A DNA stretch of 64,000 nucleotides, from contig JABTBR010000004.1 in assembly GCA_013284265.1 (NCBI GenBank), positions 124,001 through 188,000 on the forward strand. The letters are read 5' to 3'. Position numbers and translations under genes: made by a program. The stretch comes from Oxalobacteraceae bacterium. Lineage in GTDB: Bacteria > Pseudomonadota > Gammaproteobacteria > Burkholderiales > Burkholderiaceae_D. Within the stretch, counting starts at the first letter, position 1. Every line of letters starts with the position of its first letter. The notes under the pieces were generated by a model. It searched no databases and had not been told where the DNA came from. It saw nothing but the letters and a program-made list of their open reading frames with translations. Below are positions 1 to 8,831 of this stretch, in pieces.

Positions 1-17
1 CGGGCGGCATGCGCCCG
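1..17. repeat. Short GC hairpin at left edge
   Basis: A 6-bp perfect stem (CGGGCG / CGCCCG) with a 5-base loop sits at the very start of the window. It could be the end of a terminator of an upstream gene, but no T-run follows. Bases 18-155 hold no gene I can support. Confidence 0.25.
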
Positions 18-155
18 GATTGATGGCCGGTGTTCGCCGAGATTGCTCTCACGAACGCGCTTGGAAGCGTAGTTAACGGCCGCGCAGGCTTGTCTTCGGC
101 AATATTGACAGTTATCCTTGGGCTGGAAAGTTTTCAGCACCTACATCTTCGCTCC

Positions 156-161
156 AAGGAG
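156..161 (+). promoter_or_regulatory. Ribosome-binding site deciding TTG start at 166
   Basis: AAGGAG lies 4 nt before TTG 166, in frame with the hybrid kinase. It favours this start over TTG 118, which has no purine-rich stretch upstream. Confidence 0.5.
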
Positions 162-165
162 TATT

Positions 166-2883
166 TTGCCATTCCCCCAAGGCCGCCGGCTCCCTACCAT
201 ACGCAGACAACTCGCCTGGGTGGTGCTCACCTGCACCCTGCCGGCCGCCGTCGGCTTCGGCCTGCTGATCAGCCATTTCTATGCGCGCGAACGCGACCAG
301 ATCCAGAGCGATTCCCTGCTGACGGCGCGCGCGCTGATCCACGCGGTCGACCGTGACCTAAACAATGGCATCATCGTGGCGCTGGCGCTGGCCAGTTCGC
401 CCAGCCTCGACGCCGGCGACCTGGCCGGATTCCGCGCCCAGGCCAGCGGCGTGCTGCGCAGCGAATTCCCGGGGCTGAACTTTGTGCTGAGCGACCGCGA
501 TGCCAACCAGCTGCTCAATACCCTGCGTCCGCTGGGCGCGCCCATGCCCGATCCGGCCAGCGCGGCGCGGATACGCAAGGTGTTCGATCTCGGCGAACCG
601 ATTATTTCGGACCTGTTCATCGGCGGCGCGCTGAAGCGGCCGTTGACGGCGATCCACGTGCCGGTGATACGCAACGGTAAGGTCATCTATTGCCTGTCTG
701 TGGGCTTTCCACCCGAACGGATCGGCAAAGTGCTGGCCGAACAGCGTCTGCCTGCCAGCCGTTTCGTGGCCATCCTGGACCGTTCCGGCACCATCGTGGC
801 GCGCACCCACGAGCCGGAGCGCTTCGTCGGCAAGAAGGCTTCGGCGCTGCTGATGGCAGGCTTGAAGCGGCCCGTCAACGAAGATGCGATCGAGACCTTC
901 ACGCTGGAGGGCGTGGGGGTCTATTCCATGTACAGCCGCTCGGTGGAGAGCGGCTGGACCGTGGTGATCGGCGTACCGCGCAGCATCGTGCTGAGCGAGT
1001 TGCTGGCCTCGCTCACCTGGATCAGCTGGACCGTACTGGCCCTGCTGCTGGCCGGACTGGGCGCCGCCTGGTACCTCGGTGGCAAGATCAGCGCATCGGT
1101 GCGGGCGCTGGCCACCGCGGCAATCGGGCTCGGCTCCGGCGTCCGGATCACGCCCCGGAGTGCGGCCTTTCGCGAAGCCCAGGATGCGGCCGTCACCTTG
1201 TGCCAGGTCGACGCCGAATTGCAGAAGCACCGCCATCACCTGGACCAGCTGATCGCCGAGCGCACGCTGCAGCTGGAACAGCTCAACGAGCAGCTGGTGC
1301 TGGCAAGGAATACCGCCGAGGCGGGCAACAAGGCCAAGAGCGCCTTCGTGGCGAATATGAGCCATGAACTGAGGACGCCGATGAACGCGGTGCTGGGCAT
1401 GGCCCATTTGCTGGGCAACACGGCGCTGTCGGCCGAGCAGTTGCGCTATCTGGACATGATCCAGGCCTCGAGCAAGTCGCTGCTGGGCATCCTGAACGAT
1501 ATCCTCGATTTTTCCAAGATCGAGGCGGGCAAGTTCGATGTGTCGGCCACGCGCTTCGACCTCGATGAAGTGCTGCATGGCGTGGCCACCATCATGAGCG
1601 TCAATGCCGGCGACAAGGATCTGGAGCTGGCCATCGGCGTGGAGCCCAACGTGCCGCGCGCGCTGGTGGGCGACGCCTTGCGGCTGCAGCAGATCCTGGT
1701 AAACCTCACCGGCAATGCGATCAAATTCACCCCGCAGGGCGAGGTGGCGCTGCTGGTCGAACTGCTGGTCGACGACAACGATGCGGTGGTGCTGTGCTTT
1801 ACCGTGCGCGATACCGGCATCGGCATCAGCGCCGAGCAGCAGGAGCGCTTGTTTACCGCCTTCACCCAGGCCGACTCCTCGACCACCCGGCGCTTTGGCG
1901 GCACCGGGCTGGGGCTGACGATTTCCAAGCGCCTGATCGAGCTCCTGGGGGGCAACATCACGGTGCGCAGCACACCGGCCAAGGGCAGCGAATTCCGCTT
2001 TACCATGCCGTTGCGGCGCGACCGCGAGCAGGCGCCGGCCGCGCCGGCACCGAATGCCTTGCGCCTGCTGCTGGTGGACGACAACCCGACCAGCCGCAAT
2101 TACCTGGGCAAGACCATCCAGCGCTGGCGCTGGCAGGTCGACAGCGTCGGCTCCGGGGCCGAGGCGGTGGCGCGGGTGCGCGAGGCGCACGCCGCTGGCC
2201 AGGCTTACGACTTGATGCTGATCGACTGGCAGATGCCCGACATGGATGGCCACGCCACCCGGCGCGCCATCAGCGCCCAGCTGGGCGAAGCGACGCCGAC
2301 CATCATCATGGTCAATGCCTATGGCCGCAAGCAGATGCTGGCCGACCTGGGCGGGGCCGCCGACGACATGGTGTTGACCAAGCCGGTCACCGCGTCCAGC
2401 CTGTTCGACGCGGTGCAGCAGGCGCTGGCGCTGAGCCGCCACGCGCTGCCGGCGCCGCTGCCGCAACAGCGCCGCCGCATCGACGCGCGCCTGCTGCTGG
2501 TGGAGGATAATGTGATGAACCAGGCGGTGGCGCGCGGCATTCTGGAGCATGCCGGCGCCGTGGTGGACGTGGCCGACAACGGCGCCCAGGCCGTCGAACT
2601 GCTGCGCAGCCGGCCCGGCGACTACGCGCTGATCCTGATGGATGTGCAGATGCCGGTGATGGATGGCTTCACCGCCACCCGCCTGATCCGCGGCACGCTG
2701 GGCCTGACGCTGCCCATCCTGGCCATGACGGCCGGCGTGATGGAATCCGAGCGCGAAGAATGCGTCGCCTCGGGCATGAACGACTTCATTGGCAAGCCGG
2801 TCGATGTGGAACAGATGCTCGATACGATCGCGCGGCATATGCCGCCCGATGGCGGCCCGGGCGGCGTCGCGGACCAGGTCTGA
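166..2883 (+). CDS. Hybrid sensor histidine kinase with two receiver domains
   Basis: Membrane sensor kinase of 905 residues from the chosen TTG. TM1 is about residues 16-38 and TM2 about 283-305, and they enclose a periplasmic Cache-like sensor. The cytoplasmic part has a HisKA H-box (MSHELRTPMN, His400), a HATPase with an intact G box (GGTGLGLTIS), and two receiver domains with phospho-acceptors Asp687 (LIDWQMPDMDG) and Asp826 (LMDVQMPVMDG). Multi-step phosphorelay within one chain is inferred from this BarA/ArcB-like order, although no Hpt domain is present. I chose TTG at 166 because AAGGAG lies 4 nt before it. A TTG at 118 would add 16 residues and has no ribosome-binding site. The input signal and output partner are unknown, and no response regulator is adjacent. 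Confidence 0.9.
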   Translation: MPFPQGRRLPTIRRQLAWVVLTCTLPAAVGFGLLISHFYARERDQIQSDSLLTARALIHAVDRDLNNGIIVALALASSPSLDAGDLAGFRAQASGVLRSEFPGLNFVLSDRDANQLLNTLRPLGAPMPDPASAARIRKVFDLGEPIISDLFIGGALKRPLTAIHVPVIRNGKVIYCLSVGFPPERIGKVLAEQRLPASRFVAILDRSGTIVARTHEPERFVGKKASALLMAGLKRPVNEDAIETFTLEGVGVYSMYSRSVESGWTVVIGVPRSIVLSELLASLTWISWTVLALLLAGLGAAWYLGGKISASVRALATAAIGLGSGVRITPRSAAFREAQDAAVTLCQVDAELQKHRHHLDQLIAERTLQLEQLNEQLVLARNTAEAGNKAKSAFVANMSHELRTPMNAVLGMAHLLGNTALSAEQLRYLDMIQASSKSLLGILNDILDFSKIEAGKFDVSATRFDLDEVLHGVATIMSVNAGDKDLELAIGVEPNVPRALVGDALRLQQILVNLTGNAIKFTPQGEVALLVELLVDDNDAVVLCFTVRDTGIGISAEQQERLFTAFTQADSSTTRRFGGTGLGLTISKRLIELLGGNITVRSTPAKGSEFRFTMPLRRDREQAPAAPAPNALRLLLVDDNPTSRNYLGKTIQRWRWQVDSVGSGAEAVARVREAHAAGQAYDLMLIDWQMPDMDGHATRRAISAQLGEATPTIIMVNAYGRKQMLADLGGAADDMVLTKPVTASSLFDAVQQALALSRHALPAPLPQQRRRIDARLLLVEDNVMNQAVARGILEHAGAVVDVADNGAQAVELLRSRPGDYALILMDVQMPVMDGFTATRLIRGTLGLTLPILAMTAGVMESEREECVASGMNDFIGKPVDVEQMLDTIARHMPPDGGPGGVADQV

Positions 2884-3057
2884 TCTCCCGCCGGTTTTCC
2901 CAGGCAGGTCGGCGCCGTCCTACGGTGCGCTGCGTTGTGCACCTATTTCGTTTGGCGCCGACGGGCTGCATGATGCCTTACCGACGCCGCGCGCCTGTTA
3001 GCTCAGCTTCAGTTGCGTGTTTTCTTTATCCGGATCAATGTCATAACGGGGAACATC

Positions 3058-3327
3058 ATGGGCTTTATTTCTTGGATTATCGTGGGTGGCCTGATTGGCT
3101 GGGTGGCCAGCATCATCATGAGTACCGACGCGCAACAGGGCATGTTGCTCAATATCGTGGTGGGCATCGTCGGCGCGCTGCTGGGCGGCTGGCTGCTGGC
3201 GCCCTATGTCGGTGGCGGCACCATCAATGCGAACGACTTCAGCGTGACCTCGCTACTGGTGTCGCTGGTGGGGGCGGTGGTGCTGCTGGCGATCGTCAAG
3301 CTCTTGTTCCGGGGACGGATAGGCTAG
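3058..3327 (+). CDS. GlsB/YeaQ/YmgE family small membrane protein
   Basis: An 89-residue, very hydrophobic protein with three predicted membrane segments (about residues 3-20, 29-48 and 60-82) and the glycine-rich pattern of the transglycosylase-associated/GlsB family (GFISWIIVGGLIGWVAS at the N-terminus). Family members are stress-induced inner-membrane proteins whose biochemical role is unclear. The ATG at 3058 follows GGGGAAC; a longer TTG-started frame from 3013 has no family support. It is monocistronic, with a strong terminator 20 nt after the stop. Confidence 0.85.
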   Translation: MGFISWIIVGGLIGWVASIIMSTDAQQGMLLNIVVGIVGALLGGWLLAPYVGGGTINANDFSVTSLLVSLVGAVVLLAIVKLLFRGRIG

Positions 3328-3347
3328 CTCTCCCGAAGGGAAGAGCA

Positions 3348-3389
3348 AACGGCGCTGCGGGAGTAAGCCGCAGCGCCGTTTTTATTTTT
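3348..3389 (+). terminator. Strong intrinsic terminator after the GlsB-like gene
   Basis: A perfect 13-bp inverted repeat (AACGGCGCTGCGG at 3348-3360, complement at 3368-3380) with a 7-nt loop is followed by a T-rich run ending at 3389. This is textbook rho-independent architecture. Confidence 0.92.
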
Positions 3390-3466
3390 GCCCGTCCGAT
3401 GCGCGCGACGGCGGCTGACACCGTCAGGGTGGCACTTGGTTCGCGCGAGCCCGCGGGCAACCAGCG

Positions 3467-3688
3467 CTAGTTGCCGCGCCGCTCCTGAATGCAGGCGCGG
3501 CAGTCATAGCTGACGCCGCGCGGCGAGACGTTGAAGAATTCCTGGTCCATCGGCCAGGGCTCATTGCAGCAGGCGCAGAGCTGCTCCTGTCCCAGTTCGG
3601 TCTGCAGGATGCGGCGGAAGCCGCCCGCGATACGCAGTAGCTCAAAGCCGCGCGCGCCGGACGGCCCGCTGGTTCTATTCTGGTCCAT
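3467..3688 (-). CDS. Small zinc-ribbon-like hypothetical protein
   Basis: A 73-residue protein from ATG 3688. The C-terminal half has two Cys pairs, CxxC (CACC in the middle) and CxxC (YDCRAC near the end), separated by about 23 residues. This spacing suggests a single structural zinc site. No signal peptide or membrane segment is visible. The start is preceded only by a weak purine stretch. Larger open frames reaching 3988 on this strand overlap the next kinase gene and are unlikely. I do not recognise a named family. It stands alone between a terminator and a divergent kinase gene. Confidence 0.6.
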   Translation of the reverse strand: MDQNRTSGPSGARGFELLRIAGGFRRILQTELGQEQLCACCNEPWPMDQEFFNVSPRGVSYDCRACIQERRGN

Positions 3689-3827
3689 GAGGATAGTGGC
3701 GGAAATGGTGCAGACATCATCATATCCTCGTCTTCCGTTAACGTAAACGTCAATTAAGCGCCGCAAGCCCTTTGGCGGGGGCGGGCGGACATGATATGGT
3801 TGCAAACATTCTGACCGGGGCGCTAGC

Positions 3828-5354
3828 GTGAAAAATCTGCATATCGAAGGACAAAGCCTGGAATGGCTGCTCGGCGCGGTGACCGATGCGATGCTCATCA
3901 TCGACCGCGACGGCCATATCGTGCTGGCCAATCCGGCGCTCGAGCGCCTGTTCGGCCTGACCCAGCAGGAGCTGCTGGGCCAGAGCATGGAAATCCTGCT
4001 GCCGCCGCGCTACCGCCACGGCCATGTGCGCCTGCGCGGCGACTACTTCGACCAGCCGCGCCCGCGCAATATGGGCGCCGGCAACGCGCTGGCCGGCATG
4101 TACCGCGACGGCCGCGAGTTTCCCGTCGAAGTGAGCCTGTCGCCGCTACAGACCGGGCAGGGACTGCCGCTGGTGCTGGCCACCATCCACGACATCACCC
4201 AGCGCAAGGCCGCCGAGGTGGCGCTGCAGGAGAGCGAGGCGCGCATGCGCGCGATCTTCGAGACGGCGGTCGATGCCATCATCACCATCGACGACCATGG
4301 CATCGTCGAACGCATGAACCGGGCCGCCGAGCTCCTGTTCGGCTACGGCGAGGCCGAGGTGGCGGGCCAGAATGTGTCGATGCTGATGCCGGCGCCGCAC
4401 CGCGCCCTGCACGACGGCTATCTGGCCAACTACCTGCGCACCGGCGAGAAGAAAGTCATCGGCAAGGGCCGCGAAGTGGAAGGGCGGCGCAAGGATGGCA
4501 CGACCTTCCCGATGGACCTGGCGGTGGCCGAGATGCAACTGGGCGAGCGGCGCATGTTTACCGGCGTGGTGCGCGACGTCAGCGAGCGCAAGCAGAACGA
4601 GGAAAAGAACCGCCTGTTGCTGGCCGAGCTGAGCAGCGCCAACGAGGAATTGACCAACTTCGCCTATGTGGTGTCGCATGACCTGAAGGCGCCGCTGCGC
4701 GGCATCGGCTCGCTGGCCGACTGGCTGGCCACCGACTATGCCGCCCTGTTCAATGACGAGGGCAAGGAGCATATGCGCCTGTTGATCAACCGGGTGCACC
4801 GCATGGGCAGCCTGATCGACGGCATCCTGCAGTATTCGCGGGTCGGCCGCGTCAAGGAAGCGCTGCTGCCGGTGGACCTGAACCGGCTGCTGGCCGACGT
4901 GGTCGATCTGCTGGCGCCGCCGCCCCATATCGCGGTGCGGGTGATGGCGCAGCTGCCCACGGTGGTGGCCGAGCCGACCCGGCTCCAGCAGCTGTTTCAC
5001 AACCTGATCTCGAACGCGATCAACTATTCCGACAAGGCCAGCGGCGAGATCGACGTGGGCGTGCTCGAAGACGGCGCTTGCTGGCGTTTCTATGTGCGCG
5101 ACAACGGCCCCGGTATCGAGCAGCGCCACTTCGAGCGCATCTTCCAGCTGTTCCAGACGCTGGCCGCGCGCGACCGCGTCGAGAGCACCGGCGTGGGCCT
5201 GGCACTGGTCAAGAAGATCGTGGAAATGTACCATGGACAAATCTGGCTGGAATCGCTGATCGGCAGCGGCACCACATTCTGGTTCACCCTGCCCAAGGAC
5301 GGCCGCCGTCCGCGTCCGCCGCGCCCTGGCCCTCAGAATACGGAAAACCTATGA
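3828..5354 (+). CDS. PAS-PAS sensor histidine kinase (soluble)
   Basis: A cytosolic kinase of 508 residues with no membrane segment. Two PAS domains (about 5-128 and 133-255) resemble the tandem PAS of FixL-like proteins. They are followed by a phytochrome-type dimerisation helix with His284 (VVSHDLKAPLRG) and a HATPase (N box NLISNAINYS, G box ESTGVGLALVKKI). The start is GTG at 3828 with a weak upstream GGGG. The stop overlaps the ATG of the next gene (ATGA), so translation is probably coupled to the single-domain regulator. PAS cofactor binding cannot be judged from sequence alone; heme, flavin or none are possible. Confidence 0.88.
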   Translation: MKNLHIEGQSLEWLLGAVTDAMLIIDRDGHIVLANPALERLFGLTQQELLGQSMEILLPPRYRHGHVRLRGDYFDQPRPRNMGAGNALAGMYRDGREFPVEVSLSPLQTGQGLPLVLATIHDITQRKAAEVALQESEARMRAIFETAVDAIITIDDHGIVERMNRAAELLFGYGEAEVAGQNVSMLMPAPHRALHDGYLANYLRTGEKKVIGKGREVEGRRKDGTTFPMDLAVAEMQLGERRMFTGVVRDVSERKQNEEKNRLLLAELSSANEELTNFAYVVSHDLKAPLRGIGSLADWLATDYAALFNDEGKEHMRLLINRVHRMGSLIDGILQYSRVGRVKEALLPVDLNRLLADVVDLLAPPPHIAVRVMAQLPTVVAEPTRLQQLFHNLISNAINYSDKASGEIDVGVLEDGACWRFYVRDNGPGIEQRHFERIFQLFQTLAARDRVESTGVGLALVKKIVEMYHGQIWLESLIGSGTTFWFTLPKDGRRPRPPRPGPQNTENL

Positions 5355-5764
5355 AAATCAATAACCGCCCCATCCTGCTGGTGGAGGACGACCGCGTCGA
5401 CGTGATGACGATCCTGCGCGCGCTCAAGGAAATCGAGGTCGTCAATCCGGTCGTCAGCATGGAGCACGGCGAGGCCGCATTGGACTATCTGCACGATCCG
5501 GCCAATGCGCGTCCCTGCATCATCCTGCTCGACCTGAACATGCCCATCATGAACGGCATCGAATTCCTGCAGGCGATCAAGCATGACGCCGAGCTCAAAC
5601 GCATCCCGGTGATCGTGCTGACCACGTCCGAAGAGCAGCAGGACAAGGTCAACAGTTTCGACCTGGGCGTGGCCGGCTATATGGCCAAGCCGGTAGACTA
5701 CCGCCGCTTCGTCGAGATGATGCGCTCGATCGATCTGTACTGGACCATCAGTGAAATGCCCTGA
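5351..5764 (+). CDS. Single-domain response regulator (Rcp1/CheY-like)
   Basis: A 137-residue stand-alone receiver: acidic pair EDD near residue 12, phospho-acceptor Asp61 (LLDLNMPIMNG), switch Thr in VLTTS and Lys in AKPVD. Its length and motif spacing match the regulators that partner phytochrome-like kinases with a SHDLKAPLRG box, and the gene overlaps the stop of exactly such a kinase by 4 bp. No output domain is present, so it acts by protein-protein contact or passes phosphate on, perhaps to the next kinase. Confidence 0.9.
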   Translation: MKINNRPILLVEDDRVDVMTILRALKEIEVVNPVVSMEHGEAALDYLHDPANARPCIILLDLNMPIMNGIEFLQAIKHDAELKRIPVIVLTTSEEQQDKVNSFDLGVAGYMAKPVDYRRFVEMMRSIDLYWTISEMP

Positions 5765-5791
5765 GGCGCGGCGCGCCGGCGGGAGGGGGCG

Positions 5792-7279
5792 ATGAGCGAC
5801 GCGCCGCTGCGGGTGCTGATGGTGGAAGACGATGTGGTCGACCGGATGGCGGCCAGGCGCGCCTTCGCGGCCGGCGCCGCGGCCGTGGGCGCGATCGAAC
5901 TGATCGAGGCCGACAGCGGCGCCCAGGGCTTGCAACTGGCCGCCGCGCTGCGGCCCGACTGCATCCTGCTCGACTACCATCTGCCCGACCTGAGCGGACT
6001 GGAATTCCTGGCCCGGCTGGCCAGCGCCAGCGGCGCCGCCGCGCCGCCGGTGATGATGCTGACCGGCGCCGACAGCGCCGCCGTGGCGGCCGAAGCGATG
6101 CGCGGCGGCGCGCGCGACTATCTGGTCAAGGATGTCGACGGGCGCTATCTGGAGCAACTGGCCGGCGCCATCGTGCGCCTGCTGCGCGAGCAGCGCCTGC
6201 GCGACGACAAGCTGCAGGTCGAGGCCAGGTTCCGCACCCTGGTCGAGCAGATCCAGGCGATCAGCTATATCGCCGAGCTGGAGCCGCCGCAGCGGCTGCG
6301 CTACATCAGTCCGCAGATCCAGGTGCTGGGCTTTACGGCCGAGGAATGGCTGGCCGATCCCGGCCTGCACGCGGCGCGCATGGACCCGGCCGCGCGCGCC
6401 AGCGTGGAGGCGGCGATCTCGCTGAGCCGCGCCAGCCGCATCCCGCTGCGGCTGGAATACCGGCTGCAGGCGCGCGACGGCGGCTGGCTGTGGTTGCGCG
6501 ATCAGGCCGAAGTCGTGTCCGACGAGGCCGGCCAGGCCATGTTCGTGCAGGGCATCCTGGTCGATATCACGCGCAACAAGCTGGCCGAACAGGCCTTGCA
6601 GGCCTCGCAGGACGCCTTGCGGCGGCTGGCGGCGCATCAGGAAAACATCAAGGAACAGGAACGCAAACGCATCGCCCAGGAAATCCACGATGAACTGGGC
6701 GGGCTGCTGACCGGCATCAAGGCCTATATCTCGGTGGCCATCGAGCGCGGCGCCGCCAGCGGGGCGCCGGCCGATCCGCTGCTGGCCGACGCGGCCGCGC
6801 TGGCCCAGGATGCGATCCAGACGGTGCGCCGGGTGATCACCGACCTGCGTCCCAGCGTACTCGATCAGCTGGGCGTGTGGGCCGCGCTGGAATGGTATGC
6901 GGGCCAGATCGAGCAGCGCTCCGGCCTGGCCTGCCACTGCCGTATCGCGCCCCAGGTGGCGGCGCTGGAACTGGGGCCGGAACGCAGCACCATGCTGTTC
7001 CGGGTGGTGCAGGAGGCGCTGACCAATGTGGTGCGCCATGCGCAGGCGCGCAATGTGCGCATCGAAGTGCTGCTCGAAGGCGCTTATCTGCTGCTCAGCG
7101 TGGCCGACGACGGCCAGGGCATCGCCGCCGAGCGCCTGCTCAACCGCGACTCCTGGGGCATCCAGGGCATGCATGAACGCAGCCGGCATTTTGCCGGCGA
7201 ATTGAAACTGAGCGGCACGCCGGGGCAGGGGACCACCCTGCAACTGCGTCTGCCACTGGAAGAGAACGATGAGTATTGA
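5792..7279 (+). CDS. Receiver-PAS-HisKA_3 sensor kinase (NarX/DegS type)
   Basis: A soluble 495-residue kinase that begins with a receiver domain (about 5-125, Asp61 in LLDYHLPDLSG), then a PAS domain (about 145-265), then a HisKA_3 dimerisation region with His299 (AQEIHDELGG) and a HATPase. An N-terminal receiver on a HisKA_3 kinase means it can be a target as well as a source of phosphate. It starts 27 nt after the single-domain regulator, with GGGAGGGGG upstream, and overlaps the downstream LuxR-type regulator by 11 bp. All four genes from 3828 to 7907 are probably one transcript and one relay. Confidence 0.88.
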   Translation: MSDAPLRVLMVEDDVVDRMAARRAFAAGAAAVGAIELIEADSGAQGLQLAAALRPDCILLDYHLPDLSGLEFLARLASASGAAAPPVMMLTGADSAAVAAEAMRGGARDYLVKDVDGRYLEQLAGAIVRLLREQRLRDDKLQVEARFRTLVEQIQAISYIAELEPPQRLRYISPQIQVLGFTAEEWLADPGLHAARMDPAARASVEAAISLSRASRIPLRLEYRLQARDGGWLWLRDQAEVVSDEAGQAMFVQGILVDITRNKLAEQALQASQDALRRLAAHQENIKEQERKRIAQEIHDELGGLLTGIKAYISVAIERGAASGAPADPLLADAAALAQDAIQTVRRVITDLRPSVLDQLGVWAALEWYAGQIEQRSGLACHCRIAPQVAALELGPERSTMLFRVVQEALTNVVRHAQARNVRIEVLLEGAYLLLSVADDGQGIAAERLLNRDSWGIQGMHERSRHFAGELKLSGTPGQGTTLQLRLPLEENDEY

Positions 7280-7907
7280 TGCTATCCGGGTATTGCTGGT
7301 CGACGACCATGCGATCGCCCGCAACGGGGTGCGCCTGATGCTGGGCACGGCCGATGATATCCGTGTCGCCGGTGAGGCGAGCAGCGCGGTCGACGCGCTG
7401 CGCTTGCTGGGCGGACAAGTATTCGACGTGGCCCTGCTCGACATTACGATGCCGGGCAAGAACGGCCTCGATCTGCTCAAGCAGCTGCGTGCCGATTACC
7501 CGCGCATGGCGGTGCTGATGCTGAGCACCTATTCGGAGGAAATCTACGCGGTGCGCGCGCTCAAGCTGGGCGCGGCCGGCTATCTGACCAAGGATGCCCA
7601 TACCACGGTGCTGGTCGATGCGGTGCGCAAGGCGGCCGCCGGCGGCAAGCACGTCAGTCCGGCGCTGGTGGAAAAGCTGGCCAGCCTGATCGGCAGCGGC
7701 GCCAGCGCCAACCACGAAACGCTGTCGAACCGCGAACTGGAAGTGTTCAAGCTGATCGCGGCCGGCGAATCGCTGGTCAAGATCGGTGAAAGCCTGCATC
7801 TGAGTCCGAACACGGTGACCACCTACCGCGGCCGCATCCTCGACAAGATGGGCTTGAGCAGCAACGCCGAGCTGACCCGCTACGCCCTGGAGCACGGGAT
7901 GATCTAG
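7269..7907 (+). CDS. NarL/FixJ-family response regulator
   Basis: A 212-residue DNA-binding regulator: receiver domain with Asp58 (LLDITMPG) and Lys in TKDAH, followed by a LuxR-type helix-turn-helix at about 150-205 (LSNRELEVFKLIAAG, then SPNTVTTYRGRI). It overlaps the HisKA_3 kinase gene by 11 bp, the usual cognate pairing. It is the only DNA-binding output of the four-gene signalling cluster. Target genes are unknown. Confidence 0.92.
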   Translation: MSIDAIRVLLVDDHAIARNGVRLMLGTADDIRVAGEASSAVDALRLLGGQVFDVALLDITMPGKNGLDLLKQLRADYPRMAVLMLSTYSEEIYAVRALKLGAAGYLTKDAHTTVLVDAVRKAAAGGKHVSPALVEKLASLIGSGASANHETLSNRELEVFKLIAAGESLVKIGESLHLSPNTVTTYRGRILDKMGLSSNAELTRYALEHGMI

Positions 7908-7931
7908 CGCTGTCACGGATCCCCTACAGCA

Positions 7932-7953
7932 TGCATCGGGCTTGCCCGATGCA
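7932..7953. terminator. Hairpin between the regulator gene and fnr
   Basis: A 10-bp perfect inverted repeat (TGCATCGGGC / GCCCGATGCA) with a 2-nt loop, 24 nt after the stop of the response regulator. There is no T-run, so termination is only likely; it could also be a DNA-level site in the fnr upstream region. Confidence 0.4.
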
Positions 7954-8016
7954 CAAGATGGTGACGATCGCCGATACTGGTTGCATGTAAATCATGCCCG
8001 CCACCGGAGACCTGCC

Positions 8017-8820
8017 ATGTCCACCACCGTGTTCCCCATTTCCAGTGCCAGCGCCAGCCCGGCGGCGCGCACCAATCAATGCGCGGTCTGCAGCTTTCGC
8101 AAGCTGTGCCTGCCCGTCGGGCTGGACGAGGAGGAAGTCAGTCAGCTCGACCGCATCATCGGCAAGCGCCGCCGCGTCATGCGCGACGAGCCCCTGATCC
8201 GCATGGACCAGCCCTTCAGCAATCTGTACGCGGTGCGCTTCGGCCATTTCAAGACGGCCCAGGTGAATCTGCGCGGCCAGCAGCAGATCACCGGCTTCCA
8301 GATGGCCGGCGACCTGCTGGGCCTGGACGCGATCGGCAGCGGCCGCCACGGCTGCAGCGCCGTGGCGCTCGACGATGCCGAGGTCTGCGAGATTCCCTTC
8401 GCCCCGCTGCAGCAGATGTTCGGCCAGGTACCGGTGCTGCTGCAGCATTTCCACCGCATCATGAGCCAGGAAATCACGCGCGAACAGAATGTGATGCTGT
8501 TTCTGAGTAATATGCGCGCCGAGCAGCGCTTCGCGCTGTTCCTGCTGAATCTGTCGGCCCGCTACGCGGCGCGCGGCTTCGCGGCCAATGAATACCAGCT
8601 GCGCATGTCGCGCGAAGAGATCGGCGACTATCTGGGCCTGACCATCGAAAGCATCAGCCGCCTGCTGTCGCGCTTCAAGCGCGAAGGCTGGATCGCGGTC
8701 GATAACCGCGCGCTGCGCCTGCTGGACCGCCCCGGCCTGGAAGCGATCGCCAGCGGCGCGGCCCAGGACGCGGCCGAGCGCGCCGCCGATACCATCCGTC
8801 CGGCGCGCCGCGCGGCCTGA
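8017..8820 (+). CDS. fnr: Fnr/Anr-type oxygen-sensing transcription regulator
   Basis: A 267-residue Crp/Fnr protein. Cys22, Cys25 and Cys31 (QCAVCSFRKLC) plus Cys113 (HGCSAV) match the four ligands of the oxygen-labile [4Fe-4S] cluster of E. coli FNR. The recognition helix has the Fnr signature E-xx-SR (ESISRLLSRF), which in the family reads TTGAT half sites. The ATG at 8017 is chosen because GGAGA lies 6 nt upstream; longer frames add residues with no family match. No FNR box is visible directly upstream, so it may be constitutive. It is the likely controller of the FNR-box promoters at 9.6-26.5 kb. A second Fnr paralogue lies tail to tail 11 bp away. Confidence 0.93.
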   Translation: MSTTVFPISSASASPAARTNQCAVCSFRKLCLPVGLDEEEVSQLDRIIGKRRRVMRDEPLIRMDQPFSNLYAVRFGHFKTAQVNLRGQQQITGFQMAGDLLGLDAIGSGRHGCSAVALDDAEVCEIPFAPLQQMFGQVPVLLQHFHRIMSQEITREQNVMLFLSNMRAEQRFALFLLNLSARYAARGFAANEYQLRMSREEIGDYLGLTIESISRLLSRFKREGWIAVDNRALRLLDRPGLEAIASGAAQDAAERAADTIRPARRAA

Positions 8821-8831
8821 TCCGGCGCCGT

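Noticed and set aside
358..2838. Long open frame antisense to the hybrid kinase
   Set aside because: His/Gln/Arg-rich product without domains, as expected from high-GC third positions opposite a real gene; the plus strand has full kinase motifs.
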